Origin: Bacteroidota bacterium
GTDB taxonomy: Bacteria > Bacteroidota > Bacteroidia > AKYH767-A > JAHEYN01
Assembly (NCBI GenBank): GCA_947448795.1
Contig: CANFOZ010000009.1
Span: forward strand, 1 to 57,798
Length of the DNA stretch: 57,798 nucleotides
Direction: 5' to 3'
Position 1 is the first letter of the stretch, and each line of letters begins with the position of its first letter. A program made the translations under genes and the position numbers. This document shows positions 43,252-51,029 of the stretch, one piece after another. The notes under the pieces were generated by a model. That model searched no databases, was not told the origin of the DNA, and saw only the letters and a list, made by a program, of their open reading frames with translations.

Positions 43252-44163
43252 ATGGAAGCAAAAACAATCAACGACATGCATTTGAGCAACAAAACAACCG
43301 TGTCCGGCAAGTTAAAGGACGTTGGTCAGTTTTTTAAGTTGCGCTTGTCCTTTCTTGTGCTTGTTTCTGCTGGTGCCGGTTTTCTAATTGCACCCATAGA
43401 GCATCCCGATTGGACCCGCTTTCTGTGGTTGTTACTGGGTGGATTTTTAGTTACCGCCTCCTCCAACGGGTTCAACCAAGTTATCGAAATCGAGACGGAT
43501 AAGTTGATGAAGCGCACCAGCAACCGTCCGCTTCCTGCGGCTCGCATGACGCCTTTCGCAGGGCTTGTCTTGGCAGCACTAACGGGCTCCGTTGGCGTGT
43601 TCACACTGATGTATTTTGTTAATCCCCTCTGCGGAATTTTAAGTGGCTGCTCGCTTCTCTCCTACGCATTGCTTTATACGCCACTGAAAAAAGTGAGTCC
43701 GTTCGCGGTCTTCGTCGGTGCTTTTCCAGGCGCTGTGCCTCCCTTGCTAGGCTGGGTGGCGGCTACAGGCGAGCTATCTTTGGGTGCTTGGGTGCTTTTC
43801 TTCCTGCAGTTTATCTGGCAGTTTCCGCATTTCTGGGCCATCGCTTGGGTTTTGCACGAAGATTATACGCGGGCCGGGTTTCGTATGCTGCCTTCAGCGG
43901 GCGGCCAAAACAGCACCTCGGCCTTCCAAACGCTGATGTATGCAGGAAGTCTTATTCCGCTTGGCTTGATTCCCTATGTCTTCGGCATGGCGGGCATGTA
44001 TTCAGCCGTTTTTATCACCCTGTGCGGAATTTTATTTACCTACCAAGCGCTTGATCTTTATCGCAAACTAGACGAAAAGGCAGCAAGGCGTTTGATGTTC
44101 GGATCCTTCTTTTATCTGCCTTTGGTACAAATTGCATTGATTTTGGATAAAATCATAAAATAA
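43252..44163 (+). CDS. ctaB: Protoheme IX farnesyltransferase (haem O synthase)
   Basis: Membrane prenyltransferase of the UbiA family that adds a farnesyl group to haem B, making haem O for the terminal oxidase. The first Asp-rich motif is NQVIEIETDKLMKRTSNRPLP in part (about residues 83-102). About eight or nine membrane segments are visible. The length of 303 aa is normal. A nearby in-frame Met at 43276 is an alternative start. It is the first gene of the oxidase cluster, 26 bases upstream of the first subunit III gene, which favours haem O synthase over menaquinone or chlorophyll prenyltransferases. Confidence 0.94.
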   Translation: MEAKTINDMHLSNKTTVSGKLKDVGQFFKLRLSFLVLVSAGAGFLIAPIEHPDWTRFLWLLLGGFLVTASSNGFNQVIEIETDKLMKRTSNRPLPAARMTPFAGLVLAALTGSVGVFTLMYFVNPLCGILSGCSLLSYALLYTPLKKVSPFAVFVGAFPGAVPPLLGWVAATGELSLGAWVLFFLQFIWQFPHFWAIAWVLHEDYTRAGFRMLPSAGGQNSTSAFQTLMYAGSLIPLGLIPYVFGMAGMYSAVFITLCGILFTYQALDLYRKLDEKAARRLMFGSFFYLPLVQIALILDKIIK

Positions 44164-44189
44164 GTCCTTGTTTATAAAGCAACATCCTC

Positions 44190-44780
44190 ATGAAAATAGA
44201 CCATCAAAAGGCTGAATACGCCTCCACCCCATTAAACACAAAGAAAATCCTTCTTTGGTTGGCCATGGTGAGCATGATTATGCTCTTCGCGGGATTGACT
44301 AGTGCCTATATGGTGCGCCAAGCAGAAGGCAATTGGCTAAACTTCCAGCTACCTGGCCTCTTTACCGCCAGTACAGTTGTTTTGGCCCTCTCCAGCGTTA
44401 CGATGCAACTGGGTGTTCGGGCTGCAAAAAAAGGCAAGATTGATCTGCTGCGCAATCTGCTGATGGTTACCCTAACTTTAGGAATCCTCTTTGTGGCGCT
44501 GCAATTTCAAGGTTGGAAAGCCTTGGTGCACGACAACGTATTTTTCGGGGGCACTAAATCCAACCCTTCAGGATCTTTCTTATATGTGCTAACGGGCTTA
44601 CACTTGGCCCATTTGGCAGGCGGAATCCTCTATCTGATGTATGTACTTTTGGTAACAATCAAAAATTCTCAGATATTTGGACCGAAAAATGTTTTAAGCG
44701 TGGAACTGTGTGCCACCTTCTGGCATTTCCTCGATGGATTGTGGATTTACCTATTTTTATTCCTGCTATTTGTCAAATAA
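44190..44780 (+). CDS. Cytochrome c oxidase subunit III-like protein, short form
   Basis: A 196-residue membrane protein with five predicted segments, of the haem-copper oxidase subunit III family. Characteristic features are LWLAMVSMIMLFAGLTSAYMV near the start and HLAHLAGGILYLMYVLL and FWHFLDGLWIYLFLFLL near the end. It is the first of two subunit III paralogues in a row, an arrangement common in Bacteroidota. It supports the caa3/aa3-type oxidase whose catalytic subunits are elsewhere. Confidence 0.93.
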   Translation: MKIDHQKAEYASTPLNTKKILLWLAMVSMIMLFAGLTSAYMVRQAEGNWLNFQLPGLFTASTVVLALSSVTMQLGVRAAKKGKIDLLRNLLMVTLTLGILFVALQFQGWKALVHDNVFFGGTKSNPSGSFLYVLTGLHLAHLAGGILYLMYVLLVTIKNSQIFGPKNVLSVELCATFWHFLDGLWIYLFLFLLFVK

Positions 44781-44821
44781 GAAATAATAACCCTAAATTT
44801 ACGCCCAAATAACCAAGACCT

Positions 44822-45550
44822 ATGTCATCATCAGTATCATCAGTAAGCTCAGAAGAAGCTATCGTTCGCGATAAAAAGAACATGTGGGGTGGCGGACAGT
44901 CGCCCTATGGCGTGAGCTGGGGAAAGCTCTATATGTGGATTTTTCTTCTCTCCGATGCCTTCACCTTCTCCGGACTGCTCATCGCCTACGGCACCATGCG
45001 TCACAGCCATGCCGATGTTTGGCCTGCAGCAAACAGCGTGTTTCACCATTTTCCATTCATCGAAAAAGAGATGCCATTGGCCTATGTAGGTTTAATGACA
45101 TTCATCCTGATCATGAGCTCAGTGACAATGGTATTGGCTGTTGAAGCCGGACACCGTAACTCCAAAAAAGAAGCCGGTATTTGGATGATTCTAACCATCA
45201 TCGGTGGTTTCATGTTCTTAGGTTCACAGGCTTGGGAGTGGTATCACTTTATCACAGGCACTGAGCACGGTCGTGTGTTGGCTGATGGAACGGTGTTCCA
45301 CGGTGCAAACATGGTCATGAACGAATACGGCACAACTCCGCTTTTTGGCGACTTCTTCTTCTTCATCACCGGATTCCACGGATTCCACGTATTCAGCGGT
45401 GTTTGTATTAACATAATGATTTTCTTCAACGTCATTAATGGTGTATACGAAAAACGCGGTCACTACGAACAGGTGGAGAAAGCTGGTCTCTACTGGCACT
45501 TTGTCGATCTCGTTTGGGTGTTTGTCTTTACCTTCTTCTATCTCGTTTAA
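44822..45550 (+). CDS. Cytochrome c oxidase subunit III, long form
   Basis: A 242-residue subunit III paralogue. It has an early hydrophobic segment (LYMWIFLLSDAFTFSGLLIAYG in part), an FHGFHVFSGV histidine motif and the terminal YWHFVDLVWVFVFTFFYLV, the most diagnostic part of subunit III. A polar N-terminus of about 35 residues precedes the first membrane segment. It lies 41 bases after the short form and 20 bases before subunit IV, in the same operon. Confidence 0.95.
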   Translation: MSSSVSSVSSEEAIVRDKKNMWGGGQSPYGVSWGKLYMWIFLLSDAFTFSGLLIAYGTMRHSHADVWPAANSVFHHFPFIEKEMPLAYVGLMTFILIMSSVTMVLAVEAGHRNSKKEAGIWMILTIIGGFMFLGSQAWEWYHFITGTEHGRVLADGTVFHGANMVMNEYGTTPLFGDFFFFITGFHGFHVFSGVCINIMIFFNVINGVYEKRGHYEQVEKAGLYWHFVDLVWVFVFTFFYLV

Positions 45551-45570
45551 TCCAATAAACCGCTATAAAC

Positions 45571-45924
45571 ATGTCAAGTAATAACCACGAAGCTTCAGCT
45601 GATCACAGCCACGATACCGTTGGGCCAGCAGCCCGCAAACGTCTTTGGAGAGTGTTTTGGCTCCTTTTAGGAATCACTCTTTTCGAGGTAGGCATCGCCT
45701 TTTCTTCCATTCCACACGATTGGCTTATCAAGCTTTTCATCGCGCTGACCATTGTTAAAGCATATTATATCGTGTTCTACTTCATGCACATGAAACACGA
45801 GACAACATCCTTGGCTTGGACCCTTTTACTGCCCTTGGCCTTGTTGATTTATTTTGTGTTTATGATGATGAATGAAGGCAATGCACTTAACTGGGCACGT
45901 ACCATCTTTGACATGGCTGTTTAA
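45571..45924 (+). CDS. Cytochrome c oxidase subunit IV-type membrane protein
   Basis: A 117-residue protein with three hydrophobic segments and a His-rich N-terminus (NNHEASADHSHD). The second segment region VKAYYIVFYFMHMKHE is the family signature of prokaryotic subunit IV (CyoD/CtaF-like). It follows the long subunit III by 20 bases and precedes the SCO gene by 23 bases. It probably stabilises the oxidase. Confidence 0.9.
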   Translation: MSSNNHEASADHSHDTVGPAARKRLWRVFWLLLGITLFEVGIAFSSIPHDWLIKLFIALTIVKAYYIVFYFMHMKHETTSLAWTLLLPLALLIYFVFMMMNEGNALNWARTIFDMAV

Positions 45925-45947
45925 GGATTTCCTTGAGCAATCAAACG

Positions 45948-46598
45948 ATGAGTAAAATATCTAGGTGGCAGTTTTTAGGCGTCCTTTTTGCGATCCTATT
46001 ACTGCCATCTTTAGTTTATCTTTTGCTCATAATGGGCAAAAATCACTTCAAACCGCTACCCATCATCGGCGAGCGTGAAGTGGCTGCCAACGGCGATACA
46101 ATTTACCACACCATCCCTCCTTTTCGCTTTCAAAACCAAGAGGGCAAGTTCATCTCCGATACGTTCTACGACGGTAAGATCTACGTGGCCGATTTCTTCT
46201 TCACCAAATGCACCACAATCTGCCCTAAGATGAGCGGCTCGCTGCAGCGTGTTCAGGATAAATTCAAGGCGCAGCGCGACCTTAAGCTTGCCTCTTTCAC
46301 CGTCGATCCAGAAGCCGATTCGGTACCCGTTCTAAGAGCGTACGCCAAACGCTTTATAGTGAATTCAGCAAAATGGAACCTGATGACCGGCAAAAAGGAA
46401 GACCTTTATAAATTAGGGGTCAATGGCTTTCTGCTTCCTGCCCAAGAAGACGCTCTCGATCCAGAAGGCTTTCTGCATAGTGAATATTGTGTGCTCATTG
46501 ACAAACAAAAACGCATACGCAGCATGCGCGATGCCACCGACCCAGCACAGGTTGACACCCTGATCGATGAGATCATGGTTCTTCTCCAAGAAAAATAG
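45948..46598 (+). CDS. SCO family copper chaperone (SenC/PrrC)
   Basis: A 216-residue membrane-anchored thioredoxin-fold protein that delivers copper to the CuA centre of oxidase subunit II. It has an N-terminal anchor (about residues 8-28), the copper motif FFTKCTTICPKM (CxxxC) and the later conserved histidine in GFLHSEYCVLID. The start is ATG 45948 (MSKISRWQF); an in-frame TTG at 45933 is not needed. Its position in the oxidase cluster matches its role. Confidence 0.95.
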   Translation: MSKISRWQFLGVLFAILLLPSLVYLLLIMGKNHFKPLPIIGEREVAANGDTIYHTIPPFRFQNQEGKFISDTFYDGKIYVADFFFTKCTTICPKMSGSLQRVQDKFKAQRDLKLASFTVDPEADSVPVLRAYAKRFIVNSAKWNLMTGKKEDLYKLGVNGFLLPAQEDALDPEGFLHSEYCVLIDKQKRIRSMRDATDPAQVDTLIDEIMVLLQEK

Positions 46599-46606
46599 CA
46601 TTTTCC

Positions 46607-47134
46607 ATGAAAGAATCCAGCTTCCTTCGCCTTGTAACAATCGTATCGATTGCCATCCCGGTAGCAGTCGCGGTTATTTTTTATCTGCCGCTCGGACTCA
46701 CTGGTGGGCCTTTATGGCTTTCCAAATTACCGGCCTTTCATGCCACGCTAAATGGCGCCTGTTTCGTGTTATTGCTTTTGGCCTTGATGTTCATCAAAAA
46801 TAAACGCATCGACCTGCATAAAACCTGCATGCTGATTGCCACCAGCCTGTCCTTGGTGTTCCTCTTGTCGTATGTGTTTTATCATATATTGGCACCGCAA
46901 TCGCACTACGGCGGCGAAGGTGTAATCCGAACGGTGTATTTCACCATCCTCCTTACGCATATCGCATTGGCGGCAATCATCCTTCCTTTCGTATTAATCT
47001 CCCTCTATCGCGGACTCACTGGCCAAATCGACAAGCATCGCAAAATAGCTAAAATCACCCTTCCGATGTGGTTGTATGTTACCCTCACCGGTGTGATTGT
47101 GTATCTGATGATGAGCCCTTATTATCCTGCCTAA
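46607..47134 (+). CDS. DUF420 membrane protein, oxidase-associated
   Basis: A 175-residue protein with four or five membrane segments and conserved histidines near segment ends (KLPAFHATLNGAC, HKTCMLIA, SYVFYHIL, THIALA, KHRKIAK). This histidine pattern is the DUF420 family, members of which (CtaM-like) help mature haem-copper oxidases. It begins 8 bases after the SCO gene and its stop codon overlaps the start codon of the next gene. Confidence 0.9.
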   Translation: MKESSFLRLVTIVSIAIPVAVAVIFYLPLGLTGGPLWLSKLPAFHATLNGACFVLLLLALMFIKNKRIDLHKTCMLIATSLSLVFLLSYVFYHILAPQSHYGGEGVIRTVYFTILLTHIALAAIILPFVLISLYRGLTGQIDKHRKIAKITLPMWLYVTLTGVIVYLMMSPYYPA

Positions 47135-47379
47135 TGAAACGTTTTTTCGCCTCCCTCCTCTTGATCGTGATGCTTGCTCTTGGCAGCATCTGTTCTTCCT
47201 ATGCCCAGTGCGCGATGTGCAAAGCCGTGGCCAAATCCAACCTCGACTCCCATTCCAATGCTGTTGGAAAAGGCATCAACCGTGGCGTTCTTTATCTATT
47301 GGCAATTCCTTATGTGCTTGCTGGTGTTGGCGGTGTTATTTGGTACCGCAACCGCAATAAGCCGGTAGGGGTTCAGTAG
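47134..47379 (+). CDS. 81-aa exported/membrane protein with a CxxC motif, end of the oxidase operon
   Basis: The start ATG 47134 shares its A with the TAA of the DUF420 gene, so the two are translationally coupled. Residues 1-24 form a signal peptide (MKRFFASLLLIVMLALGSIC, then SSYAQ). The mature part begins QCAMCKAVAKSNLDSHSNAV with a CAMC motif and ends in one membrane segment (VLYLLAIPYVLAGVGGVIW) and a basic tail. I have seen such small proteins beside oxidase genes in Bacteroidota; no function is known. A role in copper, haem or thiol handling is only inferred. Confidence 0.8.
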   Translation: MKRFFASLLLIVMLALGSICSSYAQCAMCKAVAKSNLDSHSNAVGKGINRGVLYLLAIPYVLAGVGGVIWYRNRNKPVGVQ

Positions 47380-47413
47380 AAAGTGGAAAGTAAAAAGTAG
47401 AAAGCAAGCAGCC
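47377..47413 (+). repeat. Copy 4 of the dispersed purine-rich repeat
   Basis: It reads GTAGAAAGTGGAAAGTAAAA, then AGTAGAAAGCAAGCAGCC, and starts at the stop codon of the 81-aa gene. An AT-rich ATTAATTATTGATGACTAAT segment follows, then the 24-bp repeats. Confidence 0.65.
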
Positions 47414-47447
47414 AATTATTAATTATTGATGACTAATTATTAATTAA

Positions 47448-47718
47448 CCGGTGGCTGAGCTTGTCGAAGCCCCGTTGGCTGAGCCCCGCGTGGTGAATGA
47501 GAATGGGAATGGGAAAGCGGTGGCTGTCCTTCGTCCCGATGCCTCGGGAGGCTCAGGAACCAAGCGCTTGAAGTCAGCTTTCGGATGGAGTTTGTCGAAG
47601 CCCCGGTGGCTGAGCTTGTCGAAGCCAGGAGCAGCCAATTATTTTTACTAATTATTAATGATTAATTAAACCGGTGGCTGAGCTTGTCGAAGCCCCGGTG
47701 GCTAAGCTTGCAGAAGCC
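47448..47718. repeat. Cluster of 24-bp GTGGCTGAGC repeats with a duplicated flank
   Basis: CCGGTGGCTGAGCTTGTCGA, then AGCC, occurs exactly at 47448, 47603 and 47671 and in a degenerate form at 47695. Partial copies lie near 47470 and 47584. The AT-rich flank GCAGCCAATTATT ... TTAATTAA occurs before the copies at both 47448 and 47671, showing a duplication of flank plus repeat. A TCCCGA-TGCC-TCGGGA hairpin lies at 47534-47549. No gene is supported in 47380-47732; short frames through it are repeat translations. Confidence 0.85.
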
Positions 47719-47732
47719 CCAATTCGGAAAGT

Positions 47733-48023
47733 TTACAAATCAATCGAGATTTTCACTTTGCCGCCAAAGCCAAGTTCAACAATATCGAATAGTGTTTTCA
47801 AGGTGATGTTGCCGCTGTCATTTTCAAGGCGGGAGATATAGGATCTTTTTTTGTCCACCCTATCGGCAAGTTCCTCTTGCGTGAGTTGTTTTTTCTCGCG
47901 CGCCTGTTTGATTAACAAACCGATCTTAAAGCTATCGAACTCTCGCTCCAAAGCGTCTCTCCGTGCAGTGCCTTGCTTGCCGTAAACTTCATCTTTTATC
48001 TTTTTCCATGATCTCGTGCTCAT
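47733..48023 (-). CDS. XRE family HTH regulator (HigA-like), orphan
   Basis: A 96-residue DNA-binding protein. The HTH is about residues 43-80: REKKQLTQEELADRVDKKRS in part, then YISRLENDSGNITLKTLFDI. The C-terminal GFGGKVKISID is typical of antitoxins that pair with RelE/HigB-type toxins in Bacteroidota. I chose ATG 48023 (MSTRSWKKIKDE); an in-frame ATG at 48065 would add 14 residues. No toxin-like frame lies upstream or downstream, so it is an orphan here. Its promoter carries a 16-bp palindrome, which suggests autoregulation. Confidence 0.88.
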   Translation of the reverse strand: MSTRSWKKIKDEVYGKQGTARRDALEREFDSFKIGLLIKQAREKKQLTQEELADRVDKKRSYISRLENDSGNITLKTLFDIVELGFGGKVKISIDL

Positions 48024-48076
48024 AATCCCTGTTTTTGTATGTAATAGAGACTCATCAAGCTGCATGCATAATACGG

Positions 48077-48107
48077 CAAAGGTAACTTATAAGTTACGTT
48101 TCTCCAA
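48077..48107 (-). promoter_or_regulatory. Promoter of the HTH regulator
   Basis: TTG (48107-48105), a 20-base spacer and TACCTTTG (48084-48077) on the minus strand match the Bacteroidota consensus fully. Confidence 0.6.
48082..48097. promoter_or_regulatory. 16-bp palindromic operator overlapping the HTH promoter
   Basis: GTAACTTATAAGTTAC is a perfect palindrome lying in the spacer and reaching into the -7 element. This is the expected place for a repressor dimer site. Confidence 0.6.
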
Positions 48108-48232
48108 CATCGGATTAGCACAAAAATGCTCAATCCACATACGTCTTTTGCTTCAAATCAAAAATCCGGTCGAAAAACATAAAAATTCGGCATGTATTTC
48201 ATAGAGCTGCAAGGTATTGCGGCTCTTCAGCA

Positions 48233-48994
48233 TTACGCCAACTCCAAAAGAGTCGGGCAATGGTCGGAATGGCGGGCTTCGGGCAGAATGAGTGCGCGTT
48301 TCATCGATTTGGCCAAGGGTTCGCTCACCATCTGGTAATCGATACGCCAGCCCAAGTTCTTGTCGCGGGCACCGCCGCGCTGGCTCCACCAGGTGTAGTT
48401 GTGCGGCTCGGGATTGAACTGCCGGAACGAATCCACGAATCCGCTGTCGATGAATTCGCCGATCCACAAGCGCTCCTCGGGCTTAAAACCGGAGGCGTTG
48501 GCATTGTTTATCGGATTATGGATATCGATAGACGTGTGGCAAATGTTGTAGTCGCCCACCACAACCAAATTCGGTCTTTTCTTTTTCAGGGTATCGATGT
48601 AGCGCTGAAAATCATCGAGAAAGCCTATTTTAAACGCTTGGCGCTCGTCGCCGCTCGTTCCTGAGGGGAAATAGGCGCTCATCACCGAAAGGTCGCCAAA
48701 ATCGGCTCTAATGACACGACCTTCGTCGTCGTAGGCGTCGATGCCCATGCCCAACTCGATGTGGTCGGGGCGTTTTTTGGATAACACAGCCACGCCGCTA
48801 TACCCCTTCTTTACCGCAGGAAACCAGGCGTGGTGATACCCCGCCTCTTCAAAAACCCCTAACTCCAGCTGCTCGGGATGCGCCTTGATCTCCTGCAAAC
48901 AGATAACATCCGGCGACACCGCACCGATCCAGTTGAGCCATTCTTTTTTCAAGGCGGCACGGATGCCGTTGACGTTGTAGGAGATGATTTTCAT
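48233..48994 (-). CDS. xth: Exodeoxyribonuclease III
   Basis: AP endonuclease and 3'-5' exonuclease of base-excision repair. The 253-residue endonuclease/exonuclease/phosphatase fold has MKIISYNVNGIRAALKK at the start, CLQEIKAHPEQ with the metal-binding glutamate, VVGDYNICHTSIDIHNP and the terminal SDHCPTLLEL. It lies 6 bases downstream of the omega-amidase gene, so it is probably the last gene of that transcript. Confidence 0.95.
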   Translation of the reverse strand: MKIISYNVNGIRAALKKEWLNWIGAVSPDVICLQEIKAHPEQLELGVFEEAGYHHAWFPAVKKGYSGVAVLSKKRPDHIELGMGIDAYDDEGRVIRADFGDLSVMSAYFPSGTSGDERQAFKIGFLDDFQRYIDTLKKKRPNLVVVGDYNICHTSIDIHNPINNANASGFKPEERLWIGEFIDSGFVDSFRQFNPEPHNYTWWSQRGGARDKNLGWRIDYQMVSEPLAKSMKRALILPEARHSDHCPTLLELA

Positions 48995-49000
48995 GTTTTT

Positions 49001-49798
49001 TTATTTCAGATTAAAATCGTCGGCGTCCATCCAAGCCGGAAAGGTCTTGCGCCAATTAATCAGCTCATCGTAGGATAAATGCACCGTCTCCACGCCGGTT
49101 TCATTGGCCTGCAGCGCGCTCAGGGCTTCGCCTTTGGGGTCGAGCACCACCGAATCGCCGCTGTGCGCGATGCCTTTGCCATCCTCCCCGATGCGGTTCA
49201 CACCCACGGTGTAACACTGGTTCTCCATGGCGCGGGCCATCAACAAGGTTTTCCAAGGGTGACTGCGCCGCGCAGGCCAGTTGGCCACAAACAAAAGCAG
49301 GTCGTAAGTGGCTTCGCCATCGGCTTGGTAACGGTTGCGAATCCACGCCGGAAAGCGCAAATCGTAACAAACCAAAGGACAGATTTTCCATCCATGCAGT
49401 TCCACCACAAGCTTTGAATTACCTGCGGTGTAATGGTCTTGTTCGTTCGCATAGCGGAACAAATGACGCTTGTCGTAGGATTCAAAACTGCCGTCGGGAC
49501 GCATCCAGATCAAGCGGTTGTAATGCAAGCCGTTTTCAGTGATCATCAAACTTCCTGTGATCACGGCTTGTTTCGCGGCCGCTAGGGCGCGCATCCACTG
49601 CATCGTCATACCGTTCATCGGTTCGGCCAAGCGCTGCGGCTCCATGCTGAAACCCGTATTGAACATCTCCGGCAACACGATGAGGTCGGTGGAGCCGGGA
49701 GTTATTTGCGTAAGCAAATGATCAAACAACAAACGGTTCTGCTCGGGTTGTTCCCAGTGCAAATTCGCTTGTACGATGCTGACGCGCAAATCCTTCAT
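49001..49798 (-). CDS. Omega-amidase (nitrilase superfamily, YafV type)
   Basis: A 265-residue carbon-nitrogen hydrolase. The catalytic triad is visible: Glu in VLPEMFNTGFS (about residue 43), Lys in YDKRHLFRY (about 110) and Cys in LVCYDLRFPAW (about 143). YafV-type enzymes hydrolyse alpha-ketoglutaramate or ketosuccinamate left by glutamine or asparagine transamination. The gene starts 2 bases after the methionine aminotransferase gene ends, and the two enzymes make a known functional pair. Confidence 0.9.
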   Translation of the reverse strand: MKDLRVSIVQANLHWEQPEQNRLLFDHLLTQITPGSTDLIVLPEMFNTGFSMEPQRLAEPMNGMTMQWMRALAAAKQAVITGSLMITENGLHYNRLIWMRPDGSFESYDKRHLFRYANEQDHYTAGNSKLVVELHGWKICPLVCYDLRFPAWIRNRYQADGEATYDLLLFVANWPARRSHPWKTLLMARAMENQCYTVGVNRIGEDGKGIAHSGDSVVLDPKGEALSALQANETGVETVHLSYDELINWRKTFPAWMDADDFNLK

Positions 49799-49800
49799 GA

Positions 49801-50961
49801 TCAGCTGATTTTACGAAGGCGCTCGGCGGCTTTCTCCAGCGTCTCTTCTTTTTTTGCGAAGCAAAAACGAAGCAGTTTATTATCCACCGGCTTGTGATAA
49901 AAGACAGAGGTGGGAACCGAGGCCACGCCATGTTCTTTGGTGAGCTGAATGGCGAAGTCGGTGTCTTTGGCTTTGCTTATGGCTGAATAATCGAGCAACT
50001 GAAAATAGGAGCCGGGCGAAGGGATGCAGGTGAACTTTGATCCTTTGATCTGCTCCAAAAAGAAGTCGCGTTTTTTCTGATAAAAGGCAGGCATTTCCAA
50101 GTATTGTTGCTCCTGCTTCATGAAGTCGGCGAGGGCGTATTGGATGGGTGTGTTGGAGGTGAATACCAAGAATTGGTGGTTCTTACGAAACTCCACCATG
50201 AGGTTCTCCGGCGCCAGCACATAACCCATCTTCCAGCCAGTGACATGATAGGATTTACCATACGAATACACCACGAAACTACGCTCGGCGAGCTTCGGAT
50301 AACGGCACACGCTCTGGTGTTGTGCGCCATCGAAAATCACATGTTCATACACCTCATCGCTCAGGATGATGATCTCGCTGTTGTTGGTGAGTTTCTCGAG
50401 CTGCTTCATGTCGGCCTCGCTCATCACCGCACCCGTTGGGTTGTGCGGCGAGTTGATGATGATCATCTTGGTGCGGCGTGTGATGCGTTTCTTCACCTCG
50501 TTCCAATCGATGCGGTATTCGGGCGCTTTGAGTTGGATATAAACAGGCACGCCGCCGTTGAGCTCGATGGCGGGCACATAGCAGTCGTAAGCGGGTTCGA
50601 ACACGATCACCTCGTCGCCTTCGCGGATGACGGCGGTGATAGCCGAATAGATGGCCTGCGTGGCCCCCGAAGTGATGTTGATCTCGTTGGCGGGATGATA
50701 GCTAATGCCATACAGCGCCTCCATCTTAGCCGAAATGGCTTCGCGAAGCTGCATCACCCCTTGCATCGGGGCATACTGATTCATGCCCTTTTTCATGTAT
50801 TGATTAACCAACTTCACCAACTCCTCCGAACACTCAAAATCAGGGAAGCCCTGCGAGAGGTTGATGGCTTTATGCTCGTTAGCAAGCTGCGACATCACCG
50901 TAAAAATGGTAGTGCCTACTTTGGGTAATTTGGATACTATCTGACTCGGGTATTGGGGCAT
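49801..50961 (-). CDS. Methionine/glutamine-type aminotransferase (YbdL/MtnE-like), PLP-dependent
   Basis: A 386-residue class I aminotransferase. The start SKLPKVGTTIFTVMSQLANEH and INLSQGFPDFE are typical of the YbdL/kynurenine-glutamine transaminase group. NSPHNPTGAV and the PLP lysine in YSYGKSYHVTGWKMGY follow (Lys about residue 232). Such enzymes transaminate ketomethiobutyrate with glutamine in methionine salvage. The omega-amidase 2 bases downstream would remove the ketoglutaramate product. A -7 element TATTTTTG lies 26 bases upstream. Confidence 0.92.
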   Translation of the reverse strand: MPQYPSQIVSKLPKVGTTIFTVMSQLANEHKAINLSQGFPDFECSEELVKLVNQYMKKGMNQYAPMQGVMQLREAISAKMEALYGISYHPANEINITSGATQAIYSAITAVIREGDEVIVFEPAYDCYVPAIELNGGVPVYIQLKAPEYRIDWNEVKKRITRRTKMIIINSPHNPTGAVMSEADMKQLEKLTNNSEIIILSDEVYEHVIFDGAQHQSVCRYPKLAERSFVVYSYGKSYHVTGWKMGYVLAPENLMVEFRKNHQFLVFTSNTPIQYALADFMKQEQQYLEMPAFYQKKRDFFLEQIKGSKFTCIPSPGSYFQLLDYSAISKAKDTDFAIQLTKEHGVASVPTSVFYHKPVDNKLLRFCFAKKEETLEKAAERLRKIS

Positions 50962-50986
50962 ATTCTTTGTGCTGAAAAAGGGAATG

Positions 50987-50994
50987 CAAAAATA
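50987..50994 (-). promoter_or_regulatory. -7 element of the aminotransferase-amidase-exonuclease transcript
   Basis: TATTTTTG on the minus strand matches TAnnTTTG, 26 bases before the ATG at 50961. No clear -33 partner was seen. Confidence 0.35.
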
Positions 50995-51029
50995 GTAAAA
51001 GGATGGCCGCTTCTACGGTGTGTGCATAA

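Noticed and set aside
47444-47651. Short frames on both strands over the 24-bp repeat cluster
   Set aside because: They translate the repeat only (for example AELVEAPLAEP) and lack family support.
48016-48204. A 62-aa frame beside the HTH gene as a toxin partner
   Set aside because: It lies on the opposite strand, covers the promoter and operator, and has no RelE/HigB-like sequence.
50104-50928. A 274-aa plus-strand frame inside the aminotransferase gene
   Set aside because: It is antisense to a secure enzyme gene; its His/Val/Leu-rich composition reflects the complementary codons.
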